Positions 1 through 10,981 of a stretch of DNA of 64,000 nt are shown piece after piece. Under the pieces are notes generated by a model, which was given only the letters and a program-made list of their open reading frames with translations, did not search any database and was not told the origin of the DNA. The stretch spans positions 13,070,490 to 13,134,489 of the forward strand of contig ML661885.1 of the NCBI GenBank assembly GCA_007570785.1, given 5' to 3'. The position numbers and the translations under genes were made by a program. Each line of letters starts with the position of its first letter. The stretch's first letter is position 1. This stretch comes from Antilocapra americana. Its lineage: Eukaryota > Chordata > Mammalia > Artiodactyla > Antilocapridae.

Positions 1-285
1 TGGGGCTCATCCCTGGTGGTCCAGTGGTTAAGAATCTGCCTATCAGTGCAGGTGACACGGGTTCAATCCCTGGTTCAGGAAGATCCTACATGCTTTGGGG
101 CAACTAAGCCCGTGCACCACAACCACTGAAGCTGGCGCCCTAGAGCCTGTGCTCCACAAGAGAAGCCACCACAATGGAAATCCCCTGCACTGCAGCTAGA
201 GAGTAGCCCCTGCTTGCCACAAATTGAGAAGGCCTGCACATAGCAATGAAGACCTAAAGCAGTGTGAATTAATTCGTTTTTAAAA
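1..285 (+). mobile_element. CHR-type SINE, full tRNA-derived long form
   Basis: Has the CHR head (CCCTGGTGGTCCAGTGGTTAAG), the tRNA B-box-like GGGTTCAATCCC, and the long body of alternating 'cacaac.actgaag' and 'agagaagccacc' units, ending in A-rich sequence. It may begin just outside the window. Confidence 0.85.
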
Positions 286-1500
286 AACAATGTAATGTGG
301 AGACAATTCGACATCCGTTCTTGGTGCTGTAACTCAGTCTTTAAACAGGTGCATAGAATTTGACTGTATGAACATAGCATGATTGATTTCACTAGCTCCT
401 TATTTACAGACCTGTGGGCTATTTCCAGTATTTTGTTACTAAAAGTATTGTAATGAATACACATACATATATACAGTCTTTTCGATTCTTAACAGAAATT
501 CTTAGAAATAAAGTTGCTGGATCAAAGTATATTTGCATTTAAACTTTTTTTTTTTAACATTAACAGATTATCTCCCATAGAGCTAGTCCAATTTATATTC
601 TCACACTATTTGAGAGTGATTCCTTCTCCATTTCTCTGATGGGTTAAAGAATATCTCAGTGATTTAAAATTTGCTTTTCTTTATCCCCAGGTGAAGATGA
701 GTGTGTTTTTCTATGTTTAAGCAACAGGTATGTCTTTCTCTGTGAACAATTTTTTCACATCTTGAAGGATAGGTTTCTTCTTCTGCCCTTCTCATCCTTT
801 CTCCCTTTCTCACTTATTTCTCTGTCTTTCCTTTCTAGAAACTCTTATAAATTAGCATTTTTAAATCATATCTGCTTCAAATATTTTTTTCTAAGTTTGC
901 TTTTCTTTTTCAATTTTGCTTATATTAATTTTTCACATAGAAATATTAATTTATGTAGTCAAATGTATTCCCTTTTTTTCTCTATGGCTTTTGGTGGGTT
1001 TAGAAAACCACACTTACTTTGAGATCAGACAGAAAAAAAATTATTCCATGTTTTCTCCTAGTACTGTCTTACTTTTCATCTTTAAATCTTTGAGCTAGCT
1101 GGAGTTTGATTTTGAATAAGAGAGAGGTAGGAATCCAAGCTTTATTTTTTCCCCCACGTGGTTAGCCAAGTGTCTCAACACCATTTATTGTCCTTTCAAT
1201 TGGAACTATAACCTTTATCTTACACTAGACATTCATAGTTAGGATTATCTCAGAAGTCTTAATTCTTTTCCATTTATCTCTATCTTTTCTCCAACTATTT
1301 ATAACACATTTTAATATACTCTTTTTATATATTAATATTTTATTTTATGTATTTATTAATATCCTCTTTTAACTAGATTTTATATATATTCCTTATGATG
1401 CAGAAAAAAGTACTGATGTTAGAATACAACTATTCTTATAGCGGGAAAATTTTGACACATATTATTTTGAGTATCCCAATTTAAACCATTGAATGTTCAG
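286..1500 (-). mobile_element. Old L1 LINE fragment, antisense
   Basis: Reads as antisense ancient L1: the stretch around 500-700 (GTTGCTGGATCAAAG and following) and 1080-1230 (GAGCTAGCTGGAGTTTGATTT..., CACCATTTATTG) are typical of the L1 ORF2 end / 3' region read backwards. Heavily diverged, with no open frame kept. Boundaries approximate. Confidence 0.6.
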
Positions 1501-2317
1501 CTAGTTTCTTATCTTTCAAGCTCTGAACATGATTTAACTCTTAACATTCAGTGTATCTTTGTTTATCATCTCATGTGTCACCTCCAGAGCTTGACACTAA
1601 AGTCAGCTTACTGATTATAATGGGAGACCAACTGTGATGAACCAAATGTGACAAGGATCCCAATAATGAGTATAGGGGGACAGAAGCCAAGTGGGGTCTG
1701 TCACCAAGGGAGACACAGTGATGAAATTTTGGTGGGAAGTGGCCATGAGAGAGGCCTAATCCTGTAACTGTGTCAATTATGGGAACCACAGGAACAAAAT
1801 TGTCAGGTAATGCAAAGGGTTGTTTGATTGTATCAGAAGAAAAAATACAAACCTGACAAACTGGATCCTATATCAGACTTAAACTCAATAGAGCAAGGAG
1901 TACCAGGCCCTCAGGCAAGTACTGGACTTGAGTTCATGATCCAAGGCATTTTTAACAAAAGGAAAAGCTAGTTACATTTAAGTAAGGCTGCTATAAAACC
2001 ACAAATGTATGTCATGAATTTTTGTCCTCTTTCCAAAAGAGTCCTCTTCAGTCAGGAATGCTGCCCACTGTTCCCATGAGTTTAGAGAGGCCTCTGTACA
2101 TCAGGATACTGTGTGGAATCTGCTGGAAATCTATGTGGATGATTCTGGAAATTCTGGAGCAAGTCCATGCCTCCTGAAACCATTCCCTATGAACATATGA
2201 ACCTATGAACCACATGAACATATGCGAGAGTTCCAGACTTGCTACAAGGCTCATAAGATGCTCGTGACAAGCAGGGGACATGCCAGGGTCCATTCCTGAG
2301 TATGCTAGCATCAAATG
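1501..2317. other. Gene-free stretch, nothing recognised
   Basis: No repeat family or coding signature recognised. Short open frames on the minus strand have no recognisable domain. The two adjacent 'gaacatatgaac(c)' motifs near 2190-2222 are a small local duplication. Confidence 0.5.
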
Positions 2318-2620
2318 GACTCCAGGTCTACCACTTAGTAGCCATATTATGATGAAGTGACCTGAAGTGAAGTCGCTCAGTCATGTCCGACTCTTTGCGA
2401 CTGTTATGATGAGCAGTTGTTACTTAATTTCTATAAGCCCCAGTTTCCTTTCCTTGGTAACAGGTTTTACAAAATCCATAATCATATCTCCTAGGTTGTT
2501 GTGAGGATTCAATGAACAAGGACAATCATGTACTTAAACTTGACCTGGCACATGTTAATAGTAACTCCTCAATAAATATTTAGGGTTGTTATTGCTATTA
2601 TCATTATTACTGCAACCATT
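2318..2620 (+). repeat. MIR SINE
   Basis: The MIR core and tail are visible: CCCCAGTTTCC near 2438, GTTGTTGTGAGGATTCAATGA near 2494, CCTGGCACATGTTAATAG near 2543, CTCAATAAATATT and a (TTA)-rich tail. It is interrupted by the micro-insertion at 2356-2403. Confidence 0.75.
2356..2403 (-). mobile_element. 48-bp Bov-A fragment with 9-bp target-site duplication
   Basis: Contains GTCGCTCAGTCATGTCCGAC, the antisense 3' end of Bov-A/Bov-tA. TTATGATGA at 2347-2355 is repeated exactly at 2404-2412. The insertion is therefore a genuine, extremely 5'-truncated retrotransposition into the MIR. Confidence 0.75.
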
Positions 2621-3154
2621 TTTTTTTAAAGAGCAGGATTCCATAGGATGCAAGCAGAACACAGTTACTTCTTTCCCCTACTGCCTGTTCAGGCTCATTC
2701 CATAGGGCTAGCCTTCCTCTGTCCCTTGGGTGAAATTTACAGTAAGTTCTAGGTTGCCATTGTCACTCTCAAGTGCTATAACGTTATCTGTCATGCATAG
2801 TCACAGAATAGTCATATTTCAGTTTCATGAATAAAGCCATTTGGATGTAAAGGGTGAAGTTTAACTTCAGTTGAATTGCTATCCCTTTCTAGACCAGAGC
2901 CAATGGCTAGTTTGGTTTCTCCCAGTGAAGTACTGACAGATAATGAGTAGACACAGATCTGGTTAATAGATAGCTATGTTCAGCATTATAGCACATTCCA
3001 GAAATTTATTCCAGCTTTATGGATCCTGAACAATAGTGTGGGTTTCCCTGAACAACAGTGAGGGTGAAGATTTCTCCTTTATATTTCTCTCATATTAAAG
3101 GGAAGTGTGGTTCATTGGCAGTTTCGATGGTTCTTTTCAATGATCTCTAATAAT
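2621..3154. other. Gene-free stretch, nothing recognised
   Basis: AT-rich intergenic sequence. No repeat family, RNA gene or ORF of interest recognised. Confidence 0.5.
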
Positions 3155-3162
3155 AATGTATT

Positions 3163-3484
3163 CAGGGCTTCCCTGGTGGCTTCTCCTCTTGCCTTCCAGT
3201 GCAGGAGAGACAGGTTCAATCACTGATCTGGGAAGATCCCACATGCCACAGAGCAACCAAGTCTGTAAGCCACAACTACAGAGCCTGTGCTCGAGAGCCA
3301 GGGAGCCTCAACTACAGAAGCCCACATGGCATAGAGCCCGTGCTCTGCAGAAAGAGAAGCCACTGCAATGGGAAGCCGGTGTACCACAACTAAAAGTAGC
3401 CCCTGCTGGCTGTAACTACAGAAAAGCCAGCACAGCAGCAGAGACCCAGTACAGCCATTAAAAAAAAAAAGTAATAAATTTTTC
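3163..3484 (+). mobile_element. CHR-type SINE, long form, with 8-bp TSD
   Basis: Head GGGCTTCCCTGGTGG, long body of 'cacaactacag' units, and a tail of eleven A residues. AATGTATT at 3155-3162 recurs at 3485-3492 as the target-site duplication. Confidence 0.85.
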
Positions 3485-3492
3485 AATGTATT

Positions 3493-3880
3493 AATTTCAT
3501 AAAAGTTTTAAAAAAAAACCAAAAAACAAAATTGAAGGTTGGCCCAGATCAGGATTTACAAACACTTCAGTTTGGCCTGATGAGCAGGAACTTGGAAAGA
3601 GCAAGTTTGTTTACAAAGAAAAGACATATAGATTCTGTCAGTGAGTTAATTATAGCACAAACAGATCAATCACCTTACGGTGGAGCTTCAGGGTAAAGAA
3701 CAAGGGCCGTCTGTCATCAGATGATTATATTCCTTTGTCCTGAGCACATCCCACCCAGTGTGGCTGACTCTTCTCCTCTTGGCTTTCTGTGTCTTCATAA
3801 TCAATTGATGTAACTAATATAACTTGAGCATGCTTCTATGTTTGGCATTCAAAGAAGTTAATACAGTCCTACTGTTCTCC
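3493..3880. other. Gene-free stretch, nothing recognised
   Basis: No repeat or gene recognised between the CHR SINE and the next L1 fragment. Confidence 0.45.
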
Positions 3881-4640
3881 AGTACCAGTGATCTAATCTT
3901 TCTCATTTCTGATAGTTATGCCTTTTGGTTCTGTTTCTTGCCTAAGCGCATTAGCCAGAAATCCCAGAATTTTAGTAAATAATATTGATAATAGCAAGAA
4001 TTCTTTTCTTGATATAAATGTAATGCCTTGGTATGCTCTGTCCCTTTGAGACTCTGATAAAAGTTAACCAGGAAAATGCACAGATCTATAAAAAATGTTT
4101 TAGCAGTTTAAGGAGATGCAAGGACCATGGACTACATGGAGATTTTTGTGAGTTTCACTAAGTATGAAGTTGGCTATGGGTTAAAATTTTTTTTTACAAT
4201 ATTAGTATTCTCTTTTTTTAAACATTTAACTTTTTTTGGCAATTTCATGAGGCCTGTGGGACCTTAGCTCTCTAATCTGTAATTGAACCTTGGCCAACAC
4301 AGATTGGTCCAGGTTTGAATCTGGGAAAAAAGATTCCTAAACACTGGAACACCAAGGAATTCCCAATAAAGATTCTTTATAGTGCTAATTTAGAAATAAG
4401 AAAAAACATGAATTTTATCAATTGTCTTTTATTATCAATCAGTATATTCATAAATTCTTTAGTCTTGAATTGCTGAATTATATTAATATGCCTATCAATA
4501 TCAAACCATCCTTGCATTTCCAGGATAAATTTTAGTAGGATGTGATATATGATATTTTTAATATTCTATCAGATTTAATTTACATTAATAATCATTATAT
4601 TAATGATTATGCATTTGCATTTCTAAAAGGATTACAGTGC
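3881..4640 (-). mobile_element. L1 ORF2-region fragment, antisense, interrupted
   Basis: Antisense L1 ORF2 landmarks include TTGCCTAAGCGCATTAGCC near 3940, AAGTATGAAGTTGGCTATGGG near 4161, and 4467-4570 (tgaattatattaatatgcct... catccttgcat). A CHR SINE sits inside. The piece at 4040-4130 looks foreign to L1 and may be another old insertion. Confidence 0.55.
4215..4366 (-). mobile_element. CHR-type SINE, antisense, degraded
   Basis: Ends in the antisense head AACACCAAGGAATTCCC. The antisense B-box-like region (TTTGAATCTGGG) and a T-rich left end are also visible. More diverged than the other CHR copies here. Confidence 0.6.
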
Positions 4641-4769
4641 ACATTAAAAATATTTTCAAATAAAGAGAACTGTAAGAGAAATTATTTGTTGCTTAAACCT
4701 CAGTAGGCATGAAAATGCTATCAGTAAAAGCATCTCTTCTGTAAGCATTCTGGTAGGTGTTAAAGAATA

Positions 4770-4970
4770 CAGAAGTTCAGAAAATTAGAGAGCTAAAAAG
4801 AACAGCAGACCAAACCCACTCATTTGACACTTTAGGAAGGCAGTTGATCAGAGCTGCTGTTAAGTTGATCAGAGAGGTCGTTAAGTTAAGGCAGTTGATC
4901 AGAGAGGTTGACTTGTGCAAGATCACACAGCCTAACAGTGTCAGCACTGATTGTACAAATAAGTTCTAAT
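4770..4970 (-). repeat. MIR-like fragment with a local tandem duplication
   Basis: The right part (ACTTGTGCAAGATCACACAG) resembles antisense MIR. GTTGATCAGAG occurs three times, at 4843-4853, 4864-4874 and 4894-4904, with partly shared flanks (GTTAAG), so the core has been locally duplicated. Confidence 0.45.
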
Positions 4971-5960
4971 GAAGTTGTTGAGGCAGAAAGAGAAAATCAT
5001 CTGAAAAACTTGTCTTATTTCCAGTGGCTCATAAATTCTAAGGGAGAGTGAAAAGAGTGACTAAGATTTGTTTCTGAAACAGTGAAGGCTTCACAAAGAG
5101 ATGATGTAAGCATTTTAATAAATTAAAGACATGACTATCATCTTTAAGGGATTCAAAATATTATGGGGCTTGATATACCCTTATCTTTCAGTTCCAACTC
5201 TCTCACTTTCTCTGTATGTATACTTGGACAGTTCTCCCCAACACACACCAGGGAAGCTTTCCTGCCAAGAATGGGCTAAGTACATTACCAACAGGCATGG
5301 AAGAAACACAGAACAAATGAAAGAAGCTTTGAGGACAGATATTTTCAGAAAGTCTCTAACTTTTAGAACTATCTGGAACTATCCCGACACATATGAAGGG
5401 CCCAGACAAAGCAGGGGCTTCTCTTGCTGTGTGTACAAGTTCCAGTGGATTGTCATTTAAGTTCTCAAACAGGGTCCTATGAAACCTGATCAGCTTTGTG
5501 CTGGAGCTATTCCCTTCCTTCAACCTCATCAGCACCGAGTCGGCAGGAGCCTTGCAGAGCCGCCCTACACGTGGTGCCCAGGCAGTGCTTGACTTCACGT
5601 GCGGCCAAGGGCTGACTTTTGAGGACTGCAACAACAGGACTGAAACATCTGCTTTGTTTGGATAAGCCAGTGAGGAACTCAGCCAAACTGATTGTTTGGT
5701 GTCACATAGCAGAACAATCAGGAGATGACTGATATTTTTTTCCTCTCAGTGGCTGTGTTGACACGACCTCAGATTCTAATCTAATGGTACATTTTATTGA
5801 AGGCTTGCTATAAAGAGCACAGTTTAAATTTTTTTCAACCATTAAGAGGCTGTTATATTTACTATCTATTTGAATCTCCAAACACTCTACAGCAGATAGA
5901 ACAGTTAATATTATCCTAATTTAATAAAAGATAAACTTGGTTAATTCACTCCAAGTCTCA
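4971..5960. other. Repeat-free stretch with a small CpG cluster
   Basis: No repeat or gene recognised. 5537-5606 is locally CpG-rich (GCACCGAGTCGG, CACGTGG, TTCACGTGCGGCC) against an otherwise CpG-poor background. It could be a small conserved element or an old exon-like relic; I cannot tell which. Confidence 0.4.
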
Positions 5961-5961
5961 T

Positions 5962-6012
5962 AGTTTTTTGTTTGTTTGTTTTTCTTTCTTTCTTTCTTTT
6001 TCCTTTTTTGTT
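5962..6012. repeat. Pyrimidine simple repeat (TTTG)n/(TTTC)n
   Basis: Runs of TTTG then TTTC followed by T-rich sequence. A shorter TTTC run recurs at 6155-6172 next to a CHR SINE. Confidence 0.8.
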
Positions 6013-6172
6013 TATTCATATCTTTTTAGTGGTGGAGCTAGGCCTGACTTTAACTGTCTCTCCCGCTATGTCACACTGTCTTTGCTTCATTAGCATTTCT
6101 TTTCTAAAAATGTATACTTTCTGGAGAGAAAGCTGTACTTGTTAGAGTTTTGCAGTTTCTTTCTTTCTTTCT

Positions 6173-6284
6173 GTTTTGGCTGGACTACACTTCTGGGATC
6201 TTAGTTCCTTGACCAGGAATCGAACCTGAACTGCTGGCAGTGAAAGCACCAAGTCCTAAGCTCTGGAACACCAGTGAGTTCCCA
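6173..6284 (-). mobile_element. CHR-type SINE, short antisense form
   Basis: Antisense signature: GGGATCTTAGTTCC, GACCAGGAATCGAACC, 'aagtcctaa' and terminal ACACCAGTGAGTTCCC. The flanks 'gttttgcagttt' (6147-6158) and 'gttttacagttt' (6287-6298) look like an imperfect duplication. Confidence 0.8.
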
Positions 6285-6474
6285 GGGTTTTACAGTTTTA
6301 AATACTTCCAAGTATGTATTTGGAATGCTTACAGAAGCATTCAATAAACAGATGCTATGTAGGTTGTAAATAAATTTCACTGAGGAAATTTACTTACATA
6401 ATATTTGGAGGAACACTGAAGAGAATTGAAATCTATTTTTAAAATAATTTAACGGATATAAGGAGTGTCTTTGT

Positions 6475-6676
6475 GGGGCTTCCCTCGTGGCTCAGATGGT
6501 AAAAAATCTGCCTGCAAAGCAGGAGATTCAGGCTTGATCCCTGGGTCAGGAAGATCCCCTGGAGAAGGGCAGGGCAACCCACCGCAGTATTTTTGCCAGG
6601 AGAATCCCATGGATAGAGGAGTCTGGAGGGCTACGGTTCATGAGTCGGACACTACTGAGCGACTAACACACACACA
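6475..6676 (+). mobile_element. Bov-tA SINE with perfect 12-bp TSD
   Basis: Complete Bov-tA: tRNA-like head (GGGCTTCCCTCGTGGCTCAG), Bov-A body (CTGGAGAAGGGCAGGGC..., GAGTCGGACACTACTGAGCG) and a CA-rich tail. GAGTGTCTTTGT at 6463-6474 is repeated at 6677-6688. Confidence 0.95.
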
Positions 6677-6749
6677 GAGTGTCTTTGTAGAAATATTAAT
6701 ATGATAAAACAAAACCTAATTGCTCAGAATTGAGGACATTTAAAAAAGT

Positions 6750-7340
6750 TTTTTCACTGTGAGAATTTTAAAATATACACAGAAGAAGAGAGAAGAGTAT
6801 AATGAACCCATTTTCCCACTTCAGCCAATATCAACATGTGGCCAATCGTTTATCACCATCCTCTATGTCCCCTACATCCCTTTCTTGGATTATTTTAAGT
6901 AAATCCCAGACATCACATCATTTCATTCATAATATTTCACTATTTATGTCTCAAAGATAGGAGTTGTTTTTTTTTTTAATTTTGGCTACATTTCAAGGCA
7001 TGTGGGAACTTTGTCCCCTGAACAGGGATCAAACCTGTGTCCCTCTTGCAATGGAAGGCAGAATCCTAACCACTGGACTGCTGGGGAAGTCCCAGTAGCC
7101 TTTTCCTTAAGTTGCAATATTACTGCATATTTTAAAAGTGAACAGCAATTTGTTAATATCATCTAGTATCCAGTTTGTGCTCAAATTTTTCTGATTGCCT
7201 CCAAAATGTCCTTTATGGTTGGTTTGTTCAAATCAGGATTCAAATAAGATTCATACATCAAATTTGCCTAGTATATCTTTAAATCTCCTTTAATCTAATT
7301 TCTTTCAAGAAAAATATTGAAATAACTGCCCCTAGAAGAA
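6750..7340 (-). mobile_element. Ancient LINE-like repeat, antisense, interrupted
   Basis: Matches a common mammalian repeat: AGTAAATCCCAGACATCACATC near 6897, TCATCTAGTATCCAGTTTGTG near 7160, GGTTGGTTTGTTCAAATCAGG near 7219. Probably an old L1 3' region in antisense, but I cannot name the subfamily. A CHR SINE at 6966-7093 divides it. Confidence 0.5.
6966..7093 (-). mobile_element. CHR-type SINE, short antisense form
   Basis: T-rich left end, AACAGGGATCAAACCTGTG, CTAACCACTGGACTGCTGGG and GAAGTCCC at the right end, the antisense head of the CHR family. Confidence 0.85.
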
Positions 7341-7414
7341 TTCTCTGGCATTTGAGGAAGTAGTTTCATGTATATATACAATACTTGATTTATTCTAAGG
7401 CACGGTTAGAATAT

Positions 7415-7637
7415 GGGCTTTCCAGGTGGCTCAGTGGTAAAGAATCAGCCTGCCAATGCAGGAGACTCAGGAGATGCGGGTTCAATCCCTGTGTCCGGCA
7501 GATTCCCTGGAGAAGGGAATGGCAACTGACTCCAGTATTCTTGCCAGGGAAAACCCATGGACAGAGGAGCCTGACTGGCTGTAGTCCATGGGGTGGCAAA
7601 GAGTCAGACATGACTGAGCATTCACACATACACACAG
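7415..7637 (+). mobile_element. Bov-tA SINE
   Basis: Near-complete: GGGCTTTCCAGGTGGCTCAG head, GGGTTCAATCCC B box, Bov-A body and GACATGACTGAGCA end with CA-rich tail. Flanking GGTTA on both sides is a possible short TSD. Confidence 0.9.
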
Positions 7638-8116
7638 GGTTAATTGTAAGACGCATTATTATTTTATGTAGAAATTTAAAATACTGACAAATGTCATTGT
7701 CAGATGCTGCCAATTGTAAATATATTCCAATTTCAGAGAGATAAAAATGGGGAAAATATGTCTTAAAATCAGTAAAATATGGCAGTTGCAATACAGAAAA
7801 CTCACACGCTATTTTCAGATTCAAATGGGATATGGGAAAGGCATATGGGATGTGCCAAAAGTCCCTTACATGGGAATGATTCACTTCTATTCCAGAGCAG
7901 ATGAAGAATGATGAGTGACACCATCTCTTGTTTTCATGGCTAATCCTTGTGAACTCCTTTCTCTATGTGCTTTGACTTCAAGTTTTACATAGAACTTGAA
8001 CTTCTTAGAATGTTTATACCATATTTAATGGACTCAGGACTTTTAACTTGTTACGCAAATTAAAGTCTCTGAGAAATGCTTACTCTTTTGATTACTCTGA
8101 CTTTAGGATGTTAAGT
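7638..8116. other. Gene-free stretch, nothing recognised
   Basis: AT-rich sequence between two Bov-tA copies. No repeat family or gene recognised. Confidence 0.45.
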
Positions 8117-8345
8117 GGGGCTTCCGAGATGTTGCTAGTGGTTAAGAATCCACCTGCCAATGCAGGAGATGCAGGACATACGAGTTTGATCCCTGGGTTG
8201 GGAAAATCCTCTGGAGAAGGAAATGGCACCCCACCCCAGTATTGGTGCCTGGAGAATCCCATGGGCAGAGGAATCTGGCAGGCTACAATCAATGGGGCCA
8301 CAAAGAATCAGACACAACTGAGTGACCAAGCACAAAATATTAGGT
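8117..8345 (+). mobile_element. Bov-tA SINE
   Basis: Has the variant head (GGGCTTCCGAGATGTTGCTAGTGG), 'gatccctgggttgggaaaatcc' junction and Bov-A body ending GACACAACTGAGTGACC. Lies directly upstream of a BovB LINE. Confidence 0.9.
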
Positions 8346-8379
8346 GATCCAATTTGAAAAATACATATTTACAATGCCA

Positions 8380-9446
8380 AAGCCTTTGACTGTGTGGATC
8401 ACAATAAACTGTGGAAAATTCTTAAAGAGATGGGAATATCAGATCACCTGACCTGCCTCTTGAGAAATCAGTATGCAGGTCAGAAAGCAACAGTTAGAAC
8501 TGGGCATGGAACAACAAACTGGTTCCAAATAGGAAAAGGAGTATGTCAAGGCTGTATATTGTCACCCTGCTTATTTAACTTATATGCAGAGTACATCATG
8601 AGAAGTGCTGGGCTGGATGAATCACAAGCTGGAAACAAGATTTCCGGGAGAAATATCAATAACCTCAGATATGCAGATGACACCACCCTTATGGCAGAAA
8701 CTGAAGAAGAACTAAAGAGCCTCTTGATGAAAGTGAAAGAGGAGAGTGAAAAACTTGGCTTAAAGCTCAACATTCAGAAAACTAAGATCATGACATCTGG
8801 TCCCATCACTTCATGGCAAATAGATGGGGAAACAGTGTCAGATTTTATTTTGGGGGGCTCCAAAATCACTATAGACGGTGATCGCCACCATGAAATTAAA
8901 AGACGCTTACTCCTTGGAAGGAAAGTTATGACCAACCTAGACACCATATTAAAAAGCAGAGACATTACTTTGCCAACAAAGGTCCATCTAGTTAAGACTT
9001 TGGTTTTTCCAGTAGTCATGTATGGATGTAAGAGTTGGAACTACAAAGAAAGCTGAGAGCCGAAGAATTGATGCTTTTGAACTGTGGTATTGGAGAAGAC
9101 TCTTGAGAGTCCCTTGGACTGCAAGGAGATTCAACCAGTCTATCCTAAAGGAGATCAGTCCTGAGTGTTTATTGGAAGGACTGATGTTGAAGCTGAAACT
9201 CCAATACTTTGGCCACCTGATGCGAAGAGCTGACTCATTTGAAAAGACCCTGATGCTGGGAAAGATTGAGGGCAGGAGGAGAAGGGGACAACAGAGGATG
9301 AGATGGTTGGATGACATCACTGACTCAATGGCCATGGGTTTGGGTGGACTCCGGGAGTTGGTGATGGACAGGGAGGCCTGGTGTGCTGCAGTCCATGGGA
9401 TCGCAGAGAGTCGGGCACAAATGAGCAACTGAACTGAATTGAACTG
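8380..9446 (+). pseudogene. BovB LINE, 5'-truncated, reverse transcriptase remnant
   Basis: RTE-clade LINE of ruminants, whose RT supplies the machinery for Bov-tA SINEs. The open frame from 8394 to 9056 covers the RT core: KGVCQGCILSPCLFNLYAEY, then YADDTTLMAE with the catalytic Asp pair. A second frame (9022-9432) overlaps it and holds the C-terminal part ([20 protein letters not shown]), so a frameshift separates the two near 9030-9055. No endonuclease domain is present. The tail ends in the ACTGAACTGAA repeats typical of BovB. AATGCCA flanks it at 8373-8379 and 9447-9453, though the left copy may be part of the element. Confidence 0.92.
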
Positions 9447-9454
9447 AATGCCAC

Positions 9455-9935
9455 ATAATGCTCTAGAAAAGCATCTATTTCTGTTTCATTGACTACACTA
9501 AAGCCTATGACTGTGCAGATCAAAACAACTTGTGGAAAATCCTTAAAGAAATGGGAGTACCAGACTACCTTACTTGTCTTCTAAAAAACCTATATGCAGG
9601 TCAAGATGCAACAGTTAGAACAGGACATGAAATGATGGACTGGTTCCAAATTGAGAAAGGACAACCACAAAGTTGTGTATTGTCACCCTGTTTATTTAGC
9701 TTCTATGCATACTGCATCATGTGAAATGCTGAGCTAGATGAATCGCAAGCTGGAATCAAGATTGTGGGGAGAAATATCAACAACCTCAGATATACAGATA
9801 TACCACTCTAATGATAGAAAGTGAAAAGGAACTAAAGAGCCTCTTGATGAGGGTGAAAGAGGAGAGAGAGAAAGCTGCCTTGAAACTCAACATTATAAAA
9901 ACCAAGATCATGGCATCTGGTCCTGGTCAAATGTC
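9455..9935 (+). pseudogene. BovB LINE, second partial RT copy
   Basis: Repeats the same RT segment as the preceding copy but more diverged. The catalytic region at about 9787-9805 has lost the YADD reading through a deletion, and a stop follows 'YAYCIM'. It ends abruptly at 'gcatctggtcctg' without the BovB 3' end, so it is truncated on both sides. Confidence 0.88.
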
Positions 9936-10689
9936 ACTCTGGCCTTCAAAATGCTGTGCAGAGTGCAATTGCAGAGATCATTTCTTTTTGGTTTGCACCA
10001 TCCTAGGTGTATGCTTAATGGACAATAATATTCTTTACATCAGCTGGGTGACACAAGGAGGAAAACTGGCCAAATTGGCCTCAAACATGGTAGTTTGGGG
10101 TTTTACATCTTAGTTGATTCACATCTTAGCGATCTTGACGTCACAGATTAGTTCCTGATAAGATGAGTGTCTACTTCAAAGACTTTGGGCTTCAACCTGT
10201 TCCCTTCTTAACAGAAGCCTTTTGATAAGGAAAGATTAGGAGGGTAGGAGGGGTATAATTGTAGCACAGGTCCCAGCATCATGAAAACAGGCTCTAAACT
10301 TTTTTGCCTCAGGTCACTGACAGTTTCTGAAAGGTAGAAGAGTTTGATTTCTCCCTGGAGAGATTCCAACTCAGGGCCAAAGAATTTTGCTTCTAGCTAT
10401 CTGTGCTTATGAGAAGAATCTGAGTTGTTTATTTACCAGATCTGAAGTTGCCCCAAGGCAGTGTTCTCCTAAAGGCTCTCAAAAACTTGAGATACAGAAG
10501 TTTTTTAAAAAGTAGAAAGGTACTACCCAATTCTTTATGGTATATGTACCCTCTGAGATATGAAGTAGACTTGTTCTAGAATTAGCTTTCTAAGGATCCA
10601 GGAAATTTTAACATGGAAAATGTAAAAATCAGAATTTCAGGAAAAGCTGCAATTTACATATGCTCTCTTGTTTCTGCCTTGATTTTTAA
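9936..10689. other. Gene-free stretch, nothing recognised
   Basis: Sequence after the truncated BovB. No repeat or coding signature recognised. A CRE-like TGACGTCA occurs at 10137-10144 without other promoter context. Confidence 0.45.
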
Positions 10690-10900
10690 AAAAATTTTAA
10701 TTAGCATACATTTGGACATGACTGAGCAACTAAACAAGAACAACAAATAGTTGATTTACAATGTTGTATTAGTTTTTGCTGTACAACAAAATTAATCTGT
10801 TATACATATACATATATTCACTCTTTTTTAGATTCTTTTCCCATGCAGCTCTTTAGAGTATTGAGTTCCCTGTGCAATATACTGTAGGTACTTTTTAGTC
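10690..10900 (-). mobile_element. L1 3' UTR fragment, antisense
   Basis: GTTGATTTACAATGTTGTATTAG, 'gctgtacaacaaa' and TGAGTTCCCTGTGCAATATAC are the antisense 3' UTR of artiodactyl L1. The 10711-10745 segment (GGACATGACTGAGCAACTAAAC) is a Bov-A tail lodged within it. Confidence 0.7.
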
Positions 10901-10981
10901 ATTTTGCCTTGATTAGTGAAAGGAATAAAATCTTTCAATTTTGTCATAAGGATTTTGACTTTGCAGATTATTGATCAGCTT

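Noticed and set aside
6475..6676. Functional tRNA gene in the SINE heads
   Set aside because: A/B-box-like sequences belong to tRNA-derived SINEs (Bov-tA, CHR); no complete cloverleaf is present in any copy examined.
8394..9432. Long open frames with reverse transcriptase motifs as an active or host gene
   Set aside because: They are BovB LINE fragments lacking the 5' half, with a frameshift between the two frames and multiple near-identical copies elsewhere in the window.
10137..10144. CRE site (TGACGTCA) as evidence of a promoter
   Set aside because: An isolated 8-mer without TATA, CpG enrichment or transcript-like sequence nearby.
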